Source of the DNA: Phoronis australis
Taxonomy: Eukaryota; Phoronida; Phoronidae
Assembly (NCBI GenBank): GCA_002633005.1
Contig: NMRA01000116.1
Location: 220,474 to 280,473 of the forward strand
Reading direction: 5' to 3'
DNA: 60,000 bases
The notes beneath the pieces were generated by a model that saw nothing but the letters and a program-made list of their open reading frames with translations, was not told the DNA's origin and searched no databases. Position numbers and translations under genes: made by a program. Below are positions 50,501 through 59,229 of the stretch, piece after piece; the first letter of the stretch is position 1, and every line of letters starts with the position of its first letter.

Positions 50501-51686
50501 GTACATTCCATGTCTGTCTTTACTCTTAAATGTCTACTTGACATACAGTACCGTAGCAGATCTTAATGTTAATATCTTGTCTGTTTCAGCTGTTAGATCT
50601 TTGCATGTTGGATATGGGCTGCCTACAATTCTCCTACAGTGTACTGGCTGCATCAGCACTCTACCATATGTCTTCACAGCACATTGCACTACAAGTCTCA
50701 GGTAGGCCCTGCATCATGTATGGTGATTTCTTGGAAAGACTTGCCAAACTTGCAAGATTCTAGCTTTGGGAAACACAGCCCAGGACTTGATGTAATGAAC
50801 AATAAAACATATTTTTTGTTAAATGTTCTGCTTAGTGTAAGGTCTTCTTATTCAGTTAACGTACATAAGAGGATTTGATGCTAAAAACAATCCTGTGTAA
50901 AATTTGCATGTATTGCCCAGTATAATGACTTGGTCAGAATAAAGATGCACTATTATTTACTAGCTTCGTACACACTGCTATTACAGGGTTTAGTTGGGTC
51001 GACGTTGCCCCATGTGTCCAGTGGATGTCACCCTTTGCTGTCACCATCCGTGAGGAAGGTGCAACAGAACTCAAGTTCTTCCCTCAAGTAAATGGCGACG
51101 ATGCCCACAACATACAGACTCACAGCGTAGATCTACAGATGCTGGTGAGAGCAGAACATTCCATCCTGTCTACTCATTGTCTCCTCTGTTTTATTGTAAA
51201 AAGCACTACCCAGTTGACATATTACGAAATGACCGTTGGAGTTCAGTCCATAATTTTGAAGCAACTAAGAACACACAGTCAGTCAGAAATGTAAATTCAT
51301 GGCTCAACCAGGAATGCTTCAGACCAGGAACAAACGTTTTCATATCATGTAAGGATAACAGCCCTTTTTCATGATATTGAAAAAGCTTGCCTGGAACTGC
51401 AGCACTTAAATGTATTGCAGTGGTGATATCTATGATTAAGCTCCAATTCAAGAACAGGTGCTGATGTGCGTATACAATAAATTTGATATTTTGGTTTCTG
51501 GTTTTTGGAAAGAGTTTTACGACACTAGATCCTTTTACATTTTTCTAGGAAAAGGCACAGTTGCGGCAAGCTGAGGTTCTGTCGTCTCGCTCCAGCCCTG
51601 AGATGTTGAACCAGAGAACTGTAGAAATGCTAACACCGCCATCTAGCAGCAGGAAGAAGGAAGAGGTCTCAGGGTCCGCTAATTGA
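41533..51686 (+). CDS. CCNE: G1/S-specific cyclin E (eleven coding exons, complete)
   Basis: Exons: 41533-41546, 43754-43832, 43939-43992, 45302-45420, 45853-46048, 47683-47829, 48900-48995, 49837-49983, 50590-50701, 50987-51144, 51549-51686. All junctions are GT...AG and in phase, giving 419 residues (human CCNE1 is 410). A basic N-terminus (SKKRKAEE, 24-31) is a likely nuclear localisation signal. The cyclin box opens with [20 protein letters not shown] (from 144), containing the MRAIL docking patch. [34 protein letters not shown] and AWLNVYMQ follow as in other E-type cyclins. EMLTPPSSS (400-408) is the Fbw7/Cdc4 phosphodegron, with Thr403 and Ser407 in the positions of human Thr380 and Ser384. 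The protein activates Cdk2 at the G1/S transition in the nucleus. Introns hold two foldback elements, a tRNA-derived SINE, tandem repeats and a haplotype duplication. Confidence 0.97.
42526..42898. mobile_element. Large foldback element in cyclin E intron 1
   Basis: The left arm 42526-42703 (178 bp) is the near-perfect reverse complement of the right arm 42722-42898, with an 18-base loop. Only a handful of mismatches separate the arms. There is no coding capacity. It is an insertion of the foldback/MITE kind and would form a very long intronic hairpin when transcribed. Confidence 0.93.
43060..43340. repeat. Dispersed repeat, CACTAGGGGGC family in inverse orientation
   Basis: TTAATTATTTCAAAACTTGAT and ATTTTTGGACGGATTCGACA match the repeats at 57790-57920. 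Reversed, they match the GGATCCGTCCAAAAGTC block of the 22-kb array. An open frame starting at 43212 lies in and beside it and is not taken as a gene. Confidence 0.65.
43560..43702 (-). mobile_element. tRNA-derived SINE in cyclin E intron 1
   Basis: Read on the minus strand, the left part resembles a tRNA gene. GGTTCGAGTCC (43637-43647) is a perfect RNA polymerase III B box, preceded by a weaker A-box region (GTGCAGCACAGAGGG). It cannot fold as a normal tRNA across the acceptor stem, and the sequence continues into an AT-rich tail. The 3' boundary is approximate. Confidence 0.65.
44179..44343. mobile_element. Foldback element in cyclin E intron 3
   Basis: Inverted arms 44179-44246 and 44276-44343 (68 bp each, about three mismatches) are separated by a loop of about 29 bp. 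The terminal sequence AATATAAATAGGTAAATAAA is unlike the intron 1 foldback, so it is a separate family. Confidence 0.9.
44480..45650 (-). pseudogene. Decayed antisense coding remnant in cyclin E intron 3
   Basis: On the minus strand, stretches of protein-like reading appear in changing frames with stops between: [20 protein letters not shown] near 45590-45440, [15 protein letters not shown] near 44850, [20 protein letters not shown] near 44770, and [18 protein letters not shown] near 44670. Together they look like a frameshifted transposon or retro-copied gene. I cannot name the family, and the limits are rough. The frame at 44718-45140 on the plus strand is its shadow. Confidence 0.3.
46209..47520. 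repeat. Near-identical duplication around a single-N gap (about 650 bp units)
   Basis: Bases 46209-46877 and 46880-47520 are the same sequence with small indels (for example 13 bp near 46270) and scattered substitutions, separated by an N at 46878. It lies wholly inside cyclin E intron 5. The pattern is that of two haplotypes joined in tandem. The unit itself has repeated TTTGGACGCCC phrases. Confidence 0.92.
49244..49436. repeat. 49-bp tandem repeat, about 3.9 copies
   Basis: TCTCATATAAGCCCAAGTAA recurs at 49244, 49293, 49342 and 49391, an exact 49-bp period with one to three changes per copy. It lies in cyclin E intron 7 and is flanked by inverse copies of the 32640-33080 repeat, from which it seems to have been amplified. 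Confidence 0.95.
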
Positions 51687-53241
51687 ATAGAATTTATTCT
51701 CTTTAACTCGGTTTCATTTACATTATGTAGAATCAGTCAATTATTTTAACTTTGCAATTCGCTTGATGTTGTCGCTCAACTTTAAGTAAAAGTAACTGCA
51801 ATGTTTCCTGCTGTTGTGTGTTGTACTTTGGTTGAACGTCTAGCAATTACCTTGGCTTGAGTGTGACTTGACATTTCTAGTTTAGTAACAAGTTTTTAGC
51901 AAGTCCTACCATAATGTCATTTTGGAGTTGTAGCCGATTTTCATTATGTCAGCTGAACGTTAATGTATTTAGTTGCCGTCTGTGACGCAGGTTTATTTAA
52001 TGTTCTTGAGGAACACTGTCACCGAATGTTCTGATATTATATTTATTTAATTATTTCGTAGGTTTACTTTGGTATGATCAATACCTAGTCTTTCAAAGTG
52101 TAGCCATGTCTGTGTTTTGCTGTGAGTAATGCTGTGGTATGAAGAACTGACCATTTGTGTAACGCTTAAGAGCGGTGAAACCAGGTCAGTTCTCACTGTG
52201 AGGGTTCAACTATAGAATTAGGGGTCACGTTAAGTGTTCTGTTAGAATATGAATATGTGACCTTGACCCTTGTAAAAGGGAAACTGTGTCATAACTTATT
52301 AAATGTGACTGTCCAATATTACATGGCTTGTTCTGCCATTCAAGAGCAATGTTTGCATATTGACAGGACTTTGTTGACTTTCTTAACGACTCGTGCAAGA
52401 AATTGTGTTTGATCCATTGCAGGTCACAATTTCCACTGCACTGACTCTGTGTGTTCTTTGGGACAGGGTTGGTGATTTTTGTGTTCACTTACTTAGCGTT
52501 GATATTTTTACAAATATACCTCACACCTCCAGAGAAACGATACTACAAAAGCATGGATGTATTTGGTTAACAAGCCCTCAATCAGTTGCACTTGACATAG
52601 TATTTAATTAAAAGATTGCTCGAAGTGTAGAGTCAAGTGAAAAATCATTTTGGTGGGTGATTTTGGTGTTGTATAGTTTCACTGGAGATGTTAAGTTATA
52701 CTATGGTAATAACGTGTTGTATGGTTTGGTTGTCATGGAGACTGTAAGCAAATGGTATGTAAAAGACTTGTTAAATGCCATCTCATGTTAGCAATATGGT
52801 GTACACCATTTTACAATATTAATCTGTTCAGATCATTCCCTTTTTACAAATCAATTGGTCTGTAATTTTAATGTTAGGTTGTGTTCATTTCAATTATAAC
52901 ATCATTTGAAATACTTTACGCATTTTAGATGACAGTCATCACATAGCATTTGACTCTGTTTATCAGAAATGTGATTTTTGTTTTTTGAAAAATCTTAACC
53001 AGTCTATGTAAATAGTTTGGATGTGATCCAAGGAAGCTAGGGAAGGCAGCTTTCCATTATTTAAATGTATTTCAAACGGTCAATCTTAAAATGAAATTTT
53101 TTAGATTGTGTGTTTCAACTGATAGTAAACTGCTTTGACAAGACTGTACAAGATGAAACATACATTTATTTCTATGAAAAACTCATTGTTACATAATGTT
53201 GACTGGTGAATTTTACTGATGTAATTTAGATTTTTATGGCA

Positions 53242-53247
53242 AATAAA
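53242..53247 (+). terminator. Polyadenylation signal, likely for cyclin E
   Basis: AATAAA lies about 1.56 kb after the cyclin E stop and is followed by T-rich sequence. It would give a long 3' UTR. An earlier non-canonical signal may be used instead. Confidence 0.4.
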
Positions 53248-53499
53248 TTGTTTATTTAAAAGATCTAGTCATGTTTTTAATGAAATTTGTTTCAGCCTGG
53301 GTCTGCTTCCCAACTTTATTAAAAGTTATGTTTTTGTAGGCTCTCCAGGAGTTAAACAATGGGTCAAAAGATCACTATAGTATGTTTTCTATTCTATCAT
53401 CAAACACAATTCACAGTATTACATGTTTCCCATGAATATATTAGATACAAATTTGACTTCCATCATTTAGTACATCAGTATGTCCCAAGATAGCCTGGG

Positions 53500-53737
53500 C
53501 ACATGCGTGCGCCCAGCCTAAAAAATGGCTCGAATTTTTGAGGATATGGACCTTTTACTAAAAAAAGAGGTTCACAGACATGAATTGTGCATTTGCCAAA
53601 TTTAAGTAGTTCCTGCCTTTTTAGTGGATTTTTGTCTAGTTTTCTTTTTTAAAGTTTTTGTTTCTCTGAGGCGGACCTTTTGGCCCACTTAGCCAAATCG
53701 AGGGGGCTCATTCGAGCCCCACTGGGTGCGTGCATGA
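53500..53737. mobile_element. Dispersed element with CACATGCGCGCACCC ends, copy 2
   Basis: Left end GCACATGCGTGCGCCCAGCC, right end ACTGGGTGCGTGCATGAGG, and the CTGAGGCGGACCTTTTGGCCC block match the copy at 6811-7026. Confidence 0.75.
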
Positions 53738-54377
53738 GGCAGCTTCAGGGTTGGTGAAAGACTAGTCTGTATCATTAAAAGGATACTAATCCTGTTTTGA
53801 TGATTTCAGACAATCCTCGTACTATCCCCTAATGCATCATGGCCACCCTTCTCAAGTGGTAAAGCAGAATTCAACTAAAGACTGTATAACAGATTTGATA
53901 TCATTCTTGGCAAGTAGATCAAACTTGCCTGTTCAGCAAGGCCTTTCAAATTCTGCACCAAACTTATGTTTCAGAAAACTGGATGGTAAAGTTGTTTTTT
54001 AAAACCTATTGGTATCCTTTTAACATCATTTACACTAACAACCAATGAAAATGAATGAGTTTTCTCCCCTGTACCATTTTGTGTTGGGTGATAGAAATAA
54101 AGTTGAACTTAAAGGCGAAGGCAACCTTTTTCCATGTCATTTTGAGCTAAAATAAGGTTGGTTGGTTATCCTAGACATATTTTCCACTTAATTACAGTTT
54201 TTCGTAATTTTATTAATTACTCGTCCACTACTCCGGAAGTGACGTTTTAGGAGGCAAGCATTTCGCGCCAATTTCTTTTCATATAGTCTGACTGTGAGAG
54301 CAGCCGAGTCGGTCATTGTACTACCTCGGTTGTGTTAAGTTCCGTCATCCTTTGATTTCATTTATTAGTCAGTCAAC

Positions 54378-55385
54378 ATGCCACACTGTTGCTGCGTACC
54401 AGGATGTACTAATTATCGGCTCACGCGCGCTTTGGGAGTACCTTTGCATCGCTTTCCGATGGATGACACACTTCGCCGTACTTGGCTCGTTCGTGTGAAG
54501 AACGTGGCGTTACCCGTCCACGCAATGTACAAAGCAGTGGAGAATTACCGTTTGTGTGGCAAGCACTTTCTGCCGTCCGATTACGAAAGGAATTTGTACG
54601 CTGAACTGATGAAGGTCCCTGCGAAACAACGTCTGAAGAAGGATGCCATTCCGTCTGTGTTGATTCCCGGCAGTGCCCCGTCGCCACCCCCGAGAAGTGC
54701 GTTTTTGAAGCGAGAAGCCTCGCGAGCTGTGGCCAGTACAGTGACTGGAGCCAGTGGAGGCACTTCATCTACTGTCACCCGTGCCTCCGAACGTACCCCA
54801 GAGCGTGCAATTCCTGGAACCAGTAGTGATTCGCCCTGTGCTGTTTTCTCCAGCCCAGAGCCTCTAAGCAGCCCTGCAGCGATATTGAGTAGTGGGAGTG
54901 ATTACAGGCTCAGTTCGACACCCAGTGAAGAGGACAGTTCGTCGTCCAGTGAACAGATCGGTGAGCCAAACTTTGATAAGTTTATTGTGGACTTGTCTAA
55001 AGTGTTGGAGCTATTTAGAAGGTGCCAGGTGTGTGGCGAGGGAGTCACACGACACGATGTAAGCAGTTTGGGTGCTCAGGTCACCATCCAGTGGGAGTGT
55101 GTCGCGGGACACTCTGGCAAGTGGGACAGTTGTTCCTCTGTCCGTGGTATGCCGGAGGTCCACTTAACCATGTCCAGTAGTGGCTTGGCCTCGTCGAACT
55201 CTGAACAGCACAAGCATTCCATTGAGGTAGGCATAACAACGCACACAGTGCATTTGCACCAAGATGTGTCACTACGTCTGTCCTCAGTAGCCGCCTCGTT
55301 TCTCTCAACAGCTGCCTGTGCCTGTGCGTACTCTGCCTCGTTATACTCGGGCTCAAACATGTACCCACCCACTGAATGTCCGTGA
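54378..55385 (+). CDS. THAP-domain transposase N-terminal part (catalytic core missing)
   Basis: The frame encodes 335 residues. Residues 1-93 form a THAP zinc finger: MPHCCCVPGC at the N-terminus, HRFP (24-27), W36, LCGKHF with Cys60 and His63, and AIPS (90-93). THAP domains bind DNA and supply the end-binding function of P and Kolobok transposases. A Ser/Pro-rich linker (about 100-195) follows. Then comes a second zinc motif, Cys216-x-x-Cys219 ... Cys241-x-x-x-His245 with Trp248, reading WECVAGHSGKW, which I associate with Kolobok-type transposases. After GMP (257-259) the expected catalytic domain is absent. The last roughly 75 residues are only the antisense of the opposite gene, so the true coding homology ends near 55155. 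Confidence 0.85.
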   Translation: MPHCCCVPGCTNYRLTRALGVPLHRFPMDDTLRRTWLVRVKNVALPVHAMYKAVENYRLCGKHFLPSDYERNLYAELMKVPAKQRLKKDAIPSVLIPGSAPSPPPRSAFLKREASRAVASTVTGASGGTSSTVTRASERTPERAIPGTSSDSPCAVFSSPEPLSSPAAILSSGSDYRLSSTPSEEDSSSSSEQIGEPNFDKFIVDLSKVLELFRRCQVCGEGVTRHDVSSLGAQVTIQWECVAGHSGKWDSCSSVRGMPEVHLTMSSSGLASSNSEQHKHSIEVGITTHTVHLHQDVSLRLSSVAASFLSTAACACAYSASLYSGSNMYPPTECP

Positions 55386-55489
55386 AAAAATTCCTCGTCA
55401 CCACTGCTGTGAACAAGGTCTCCGTCACTCACACTACTGTCACTGTGATACGGGTCACCGACTCCAGCCATTTTCAGCTTACAACACAC
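55076..55489 (-). CDS. P2X7-receptor C-terminal-domain-like protein (truncated)
   Basis: The leftward frame encodes 137 residues from an ATG at 55489, with another Met at 55471 (MAGVGD). An acidic N-terminal part contains GYMFEPEYNEAEYAQ. Then comes WCKCTVCVVMPTSMECLCC, which matches the WCxCxxC...E..CC signature opening the zinc-coordinating ballast domain of P2X7 and many free-standing invertebrate proteins. The remainder of that domain (about 80-100 residues with further Cys/His) is missing. From about DEAKPLLD onward the frame is the antisense of the transposase zinc ribbon. The role in a transposon is unknown. Confidence 0.7.
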   Translation of the reverse strand: MCCKLKMAGVGDPYHSDSSVSDGDLVHSSGDEEFFHGHSVGGYMFEPEYNEAEYAQAQAAVERNEAATEDRRSDTSWCKCTVCVVMPTSMECLCCSEFDEAKPLLDMVKWTSGIPRTEEQLSHLPECPATHSHWMVT

Positions 55490-55803
55490 TAAACAATCCC
55501 CATTGTAGTTGAGTTCTCTACTAACCTATCTTGCCGCAGTATACTCGCCGATGGAAAGTGGTGGCGACAATTGTTGAAAAACAGCACAAAACAAAAGTAG
55601 AATAGAACAGATTCGCAAGGTAAAGTCAACGCAAAACCAAGTGGCGGGAAACGCTTGCCTCCTAAAACGTCACTTCCGGAGTAGCGGACGAGTAATTAAT
55701 AAAATTACGAAAAGCTGTAATTAAGTGGAAAATATGTCTAGGATAACCAACCAAGCTTATTTTAGCTCAAAATGACATGGAAAAAGGTTGCCTTCGCCTT
55801 TAA

Positions 55804-56412
55804 GGAACTACTGGTGGACCAATGCAGCTGTTCGTGCGTGCAATTCTACATTGTTCTCAATTCACCGACTACTGCATCAGAATTCTGTGTCAGTTTGTCT
55901 TGTAGTCTCAAGTGGAAAAGATTTGCTGACCGTCACCACTGGCAAAATTGTTGCTGACCATGTGAATCAATTAATTTTTGAAAAGTCGAGCAACAACTGT
56001 GTTGTTTGTCACATATTAATAAGATCCTTTAATTCACGTTTACAACACGATTTTTGAGAAATTCCGTAGTCTGCGTATTTCGTTCAAACAAGCAGTGGTT
56101 AATAAAGAATAAAACCAGACAATTTAGCACAGTACTGTAAGTTGTATATTCAACAATAGAAACTAACAAAAGTTTGATTTAGCTGCATATAAGACAACCA
56201 GTAAATCAACGGTCCATGTTTCCTCACCCTAAGTGACTGGATAAAAAAATGGGTACTCAGTTGCACAGACGCTTTATCTTTACAGTTCTCTAAAATTTCT
56301 TTAGACTCAGTTGTAACCCTATGACCAGACTTTAGCACATCGTGCATTATGTACTTCAAGACCATGTTTATTTACGAATATTGCGGAGAGTTATCTCCCT
56401 CATCACACTCTG
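55804..56412. other. URI1 3' flank; no gene seen
   Basis: This sequence lies between the transposon and the URI1 stop codon. Several AT-rich stretches could serve as the URI1 3' UTR. I see no coding exon on either strand. Confidence 0.5.
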
Positions 56413-59229
56413 CTACCTATTTGCAGATTGCCTCTGTTTAAACTTAGACACCCGCTTTGGTTGTGATGGCTCTACATTGACTGGAGTTAAGTCACTTGTA
56501 TTCCTCTCGACAATGTTTCCTGAGAATGCCTGGAATGAAAGCAACAGATCCGTGTTAAAGTTGCAGATACGTAACTATATGTAAGCAACAGATCCGTGTT
56601 AAAGTTGCAGATACGTTACTATACGTAAGCGTGCGCTATGATCAGTACTTTCAGAATACGCAATTTTTAATAGAAAAAACAACTAATATTTGATTGAAAT
56701 TAAATTCATCAGAAATCCTTAGGGCTGTTCCAGCAAAATCCGTATGGGAGGGGGAGACGGCAATTGAAATAAAAATTAATGAGTGGTAATCTTCTGAAAG
56801 AAATTTTAATTATGGGTGGGGTTTTTTGTACAGTAAATGTTGACAGGAGGGTATTTTCAGCCAAACACCAGCCTTAATACTCTCTAAAACCAATCAAAAC
56901 TCACAAAGAATCCATTTGGCAGATATCCAAAAATATGAAAAAATGACACAACAAGCCAATGTTGCTACCCGCTGGTTCCCTGCGTGCCGCTAGGTAGTCG
57001 GTAGCCAGCACTTAATTTTCCTCAAGAAATTTTTTACACCGGCATTTCTGATTGGCTGGTCAAATTCTGAACAGGCAGCGCTTTACGCAAACAAACTGGC
57101 ATGACTGATGGAGCAAATGTAAATGTGGTATGTTGTACAGACAAATTGGAGCTTAAAATTCATGTTCAGGAAATCTGAATCCCAGAAATTATGGTTGCGC
57201 CTTTTCAGAGTGCATCTTTCTACAGTCGATGGCTTTTGTTTACGATGCTGTCCTGCATTTATACAGAATGAATAACACCAATGACACCCGAGGTTACATC
57301 AACCAATGCTAAAGCGCGTGCCACTGCGTGATACATGCGTGCTGGCTAGGCACGTAAGAAACCAGCGAGATGTTGCTAGTGCTCAGAGTGCAATATGTAA
57401 TGCCATTACTCAAGTCATGGGCACCTTAATCCCAGGTGTATGTTATACGGCAGCCATATTACAATGAAACTTACTGCAACACTAAACTGGTGTTAAGACA
57501 TCTAAGAATTTTGATGGGTCACCTGGTGGCTGCCTACAGTATAGCTCACAGGTGTCTTTGAAAAGCAAGTTTTTGGTAACTGACATGAGTTGTGATCTCA
57601 AATGGAATTTTTGTGCTCCCACAAAACTTTGTGGTTGGTTCCTCTGTCATTTTCATTTCTTGTCCATCAATTGTTTTAAGAACTGCTTGGCGGATTATGT
57701 ATAGAGGTACTTGGCGGGGATGTGCCAGCATCAGTCGATTTTCAGACCGATTTGGCTACCGTGGTACCCGATGTTGGCCGCTTTATTTTTCGACAAGCCA
57801 TTCCTTGTGCGTTAATTATTTCAAAAACTGATAGACAGATCACGATGAAATTTAAAACCGAAATGTAGGGCAAGAACGTGCCGGCATCAGTCTATTTTTG
57901 GACGGATTCAACCACTGTGGCACCCCTTGTTAGTTTTCCACTGCTCAAGTCATTGGTTGCCCATTCATGGCATAAAGATAGATAGCTGGTATGCACCACT
58001 ACAAGTCGATTTTCAGACAGATTTGGCTACCGCAGCACCCCCTGTAGGCCATTTTAGTTTTTGACAAGACAGTTTGATTATATCAAAAACAACATTTTAT
58101 ATTTCAACCTAACTAAAAATTATGGGTTGTGGGTTGAAGAAATTAAATAAAAATATGGGCTGTGGGTAAGAAATGAAAGTGTCTTCCCCCCCTCCCATAC
58201 ATTTTTTACAGGAACAGCCCTTACATGTTTTGATGTACAAACAGTTTTACACGTATGGTAAATGAATGGGTGTGTAATCGGGGCCAAAAAAAGTGGACTT
58301 ATGCAAACTGACAAGTCATGTGATAGCGAGTAAAGCAAAGTTGCTTATACATGTATTCACAGTAGCATGCATGTGCACACGCACGTGCATGCGCACACAC
58401 ACAAGCACACACACACCAGTTCATTATATGTGTTCACAGTCACAATGTACACACGCACACACAATACACACACACACTTACACATACACAGTCACACTGT
58501 ACAGACAGTTGTATAATATATACATCAACACTTACTGCCTGAGATCCTGCCACTACCACACGTTCTCTAATATGCTCTGGCTGAGGTTCTTCCACATGCA
58601 CTTGGTTTGTTGGTTTTAGAATGGATGTTGGTTTATAGAACTGCTGATAGATGTCTCTGGGACTGTTGATGGTCGTAACAGCATCCCCTGCTGAGGACTC
58701 TTTAGTCTACAGGTGGCAAAAATACTTCCTCAGATGCAATTCAGAAGTTATACATTAAAAATCATGTCAAGTTTATAATCCATCATTATAAAGTCTACCC
58801 AGGCACTATTATGATCTGAACTATGATTTCTCAACAAAATATTCTACAAAATTAGTAACATTATTATAATAGTACAACTATCACTATGTAAAGTAGTCAG
58901 GTTTTGAAAAACAAAAAACCGCCAGTTTTGGAAATTCATTTCACAGAGGAATTATCAAGTGAGACTCAAGCAGTACCTTTTCTTCTTCACGCGGAGAGTG
59001 ACGGAAAATGATCTTTTTGCAAATATCACTTTTTTCCTCCTCAGAAGAAGAGTCCTGCTCAGAATTTTCTTCGTCACCTGTGTCGTTACTTTTAGCACAA
59101 GTTTCTTTGCCATCAACTTTATCATTCCAGCTCACTGATTTACGTAGTTGACCATCCTTCTGTAGCTCGTCTATTGTTGACGAAGTGTTGACTGTTTGAT
59201 CTGAGTTGGGTGAAAGCTGCTCATCCAAT
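56413..59229 (-). CDS. URI1: URI1 (unconventional prefoldin RPB5 interactor), last three coding exons
   Basis: Minus-strand exons 58977-59229, 58536-58706 and 56413-56529 join in phase 0 and give about 180 C-terminal residues. They contain an acidic Ser/Glu-rich stretch (GDEENSEQDSSSEEEKSD), then KKIIFRHSPREEEK. INSPRDIYQQFYKPTSILKP corresponds to the conserved ADIYRAF...SILK box of human URI1, and AFSGNIVER matches the AFSGTVIE box. PKRVSKFKQRQ followed by a stop is the typical C-terminus. URI1 is a scaffold of the R2TP/prefoldin-like complex that binds RNA polymerase subunit RPB5 and acts downstream of TOR. The prefoldin and RPB5-binding N-terminal part should lie beyond base 60000. The phase at 59229 requires an upstream exon I did not find before the window end. 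Confidence 0.9.
56539..56627. repeat. 44-bp direct duplication beside a splice acceptor
   Basis: GCAACAGATCCGTGTTAAAG starts at 56541 and again at 56585, each followed by TTGCAGATACGT. Two near-identical 44-bp copies begin about 10 bp upstream of the URI1 last-exon acceptor. Confidence 0.9.
57690..58065. repeat. Tandem units of the CACTAGGGGGC family (inverse orientation)
   Basis: TCAGTCGATTTTCAGACCGATTTGG, TCAGTCTATTTTTGGACGGATTC and AAGTCGATTTTCAGACAGATTTGG mark three units about 120-160 bp apart, each followed by a GCACCCC...TTAGTTTT block. It lies in the URI1 intron. Confidence 0.75.
58345..58500. repeat. CA-rich simple sequence
   Basis: Interrupted (CA)n and ACACGCAC runs with CATGCATG patches. 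The translated frame through it is not a gene. Confidence 0.9.

Larger units (their letters stand above)
51687..54108. other. Cyclin E 3' UTR and intergenic sequence
   Basis: No coding exon is seen. AT-rich 3' UTR-like sequence extends to AATAAA at 53242-53247. Beyond it lie a dispersed element (53500-53737) and about 370 bp with nothing recognised before the transposon at 54113. Confidence 0.5.
54113..55799. mobile_element. Kolobok-like DNA transposon (1,687 bp) with two converging genes
   Basis: Terminal inverted repeats 54113-54270 and 55642-55799 are 158 bp long with only about five to seven mismatches. They start AGGCGAAGGCAACC and are flanked on both sides by TTAA (54109-54112, 55800-55803). 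TTAA duplication plus a THAP-domain protein is the hallmark of the Kolobok superfamily; piggyBac also uses TTAA but has no THAP domain. The high similarity of the ends implies recent insertion. Inside are a rightward THAP/zinc-ribbon gene and a leftward P2X7-C-like gene overlapping at their 3' parts. No DDE catalytic core is present, so this copy needs a transposase from elsewhere. Confidence 0.88.

Noticed and set aside
54109-55803. piggyBac element, on the basis of the TTAA sites
   Set aside because: The long inverted ends start AGGCGAAGG and the encoded protein has a THAP domain, neither of which is piggyBac-like.
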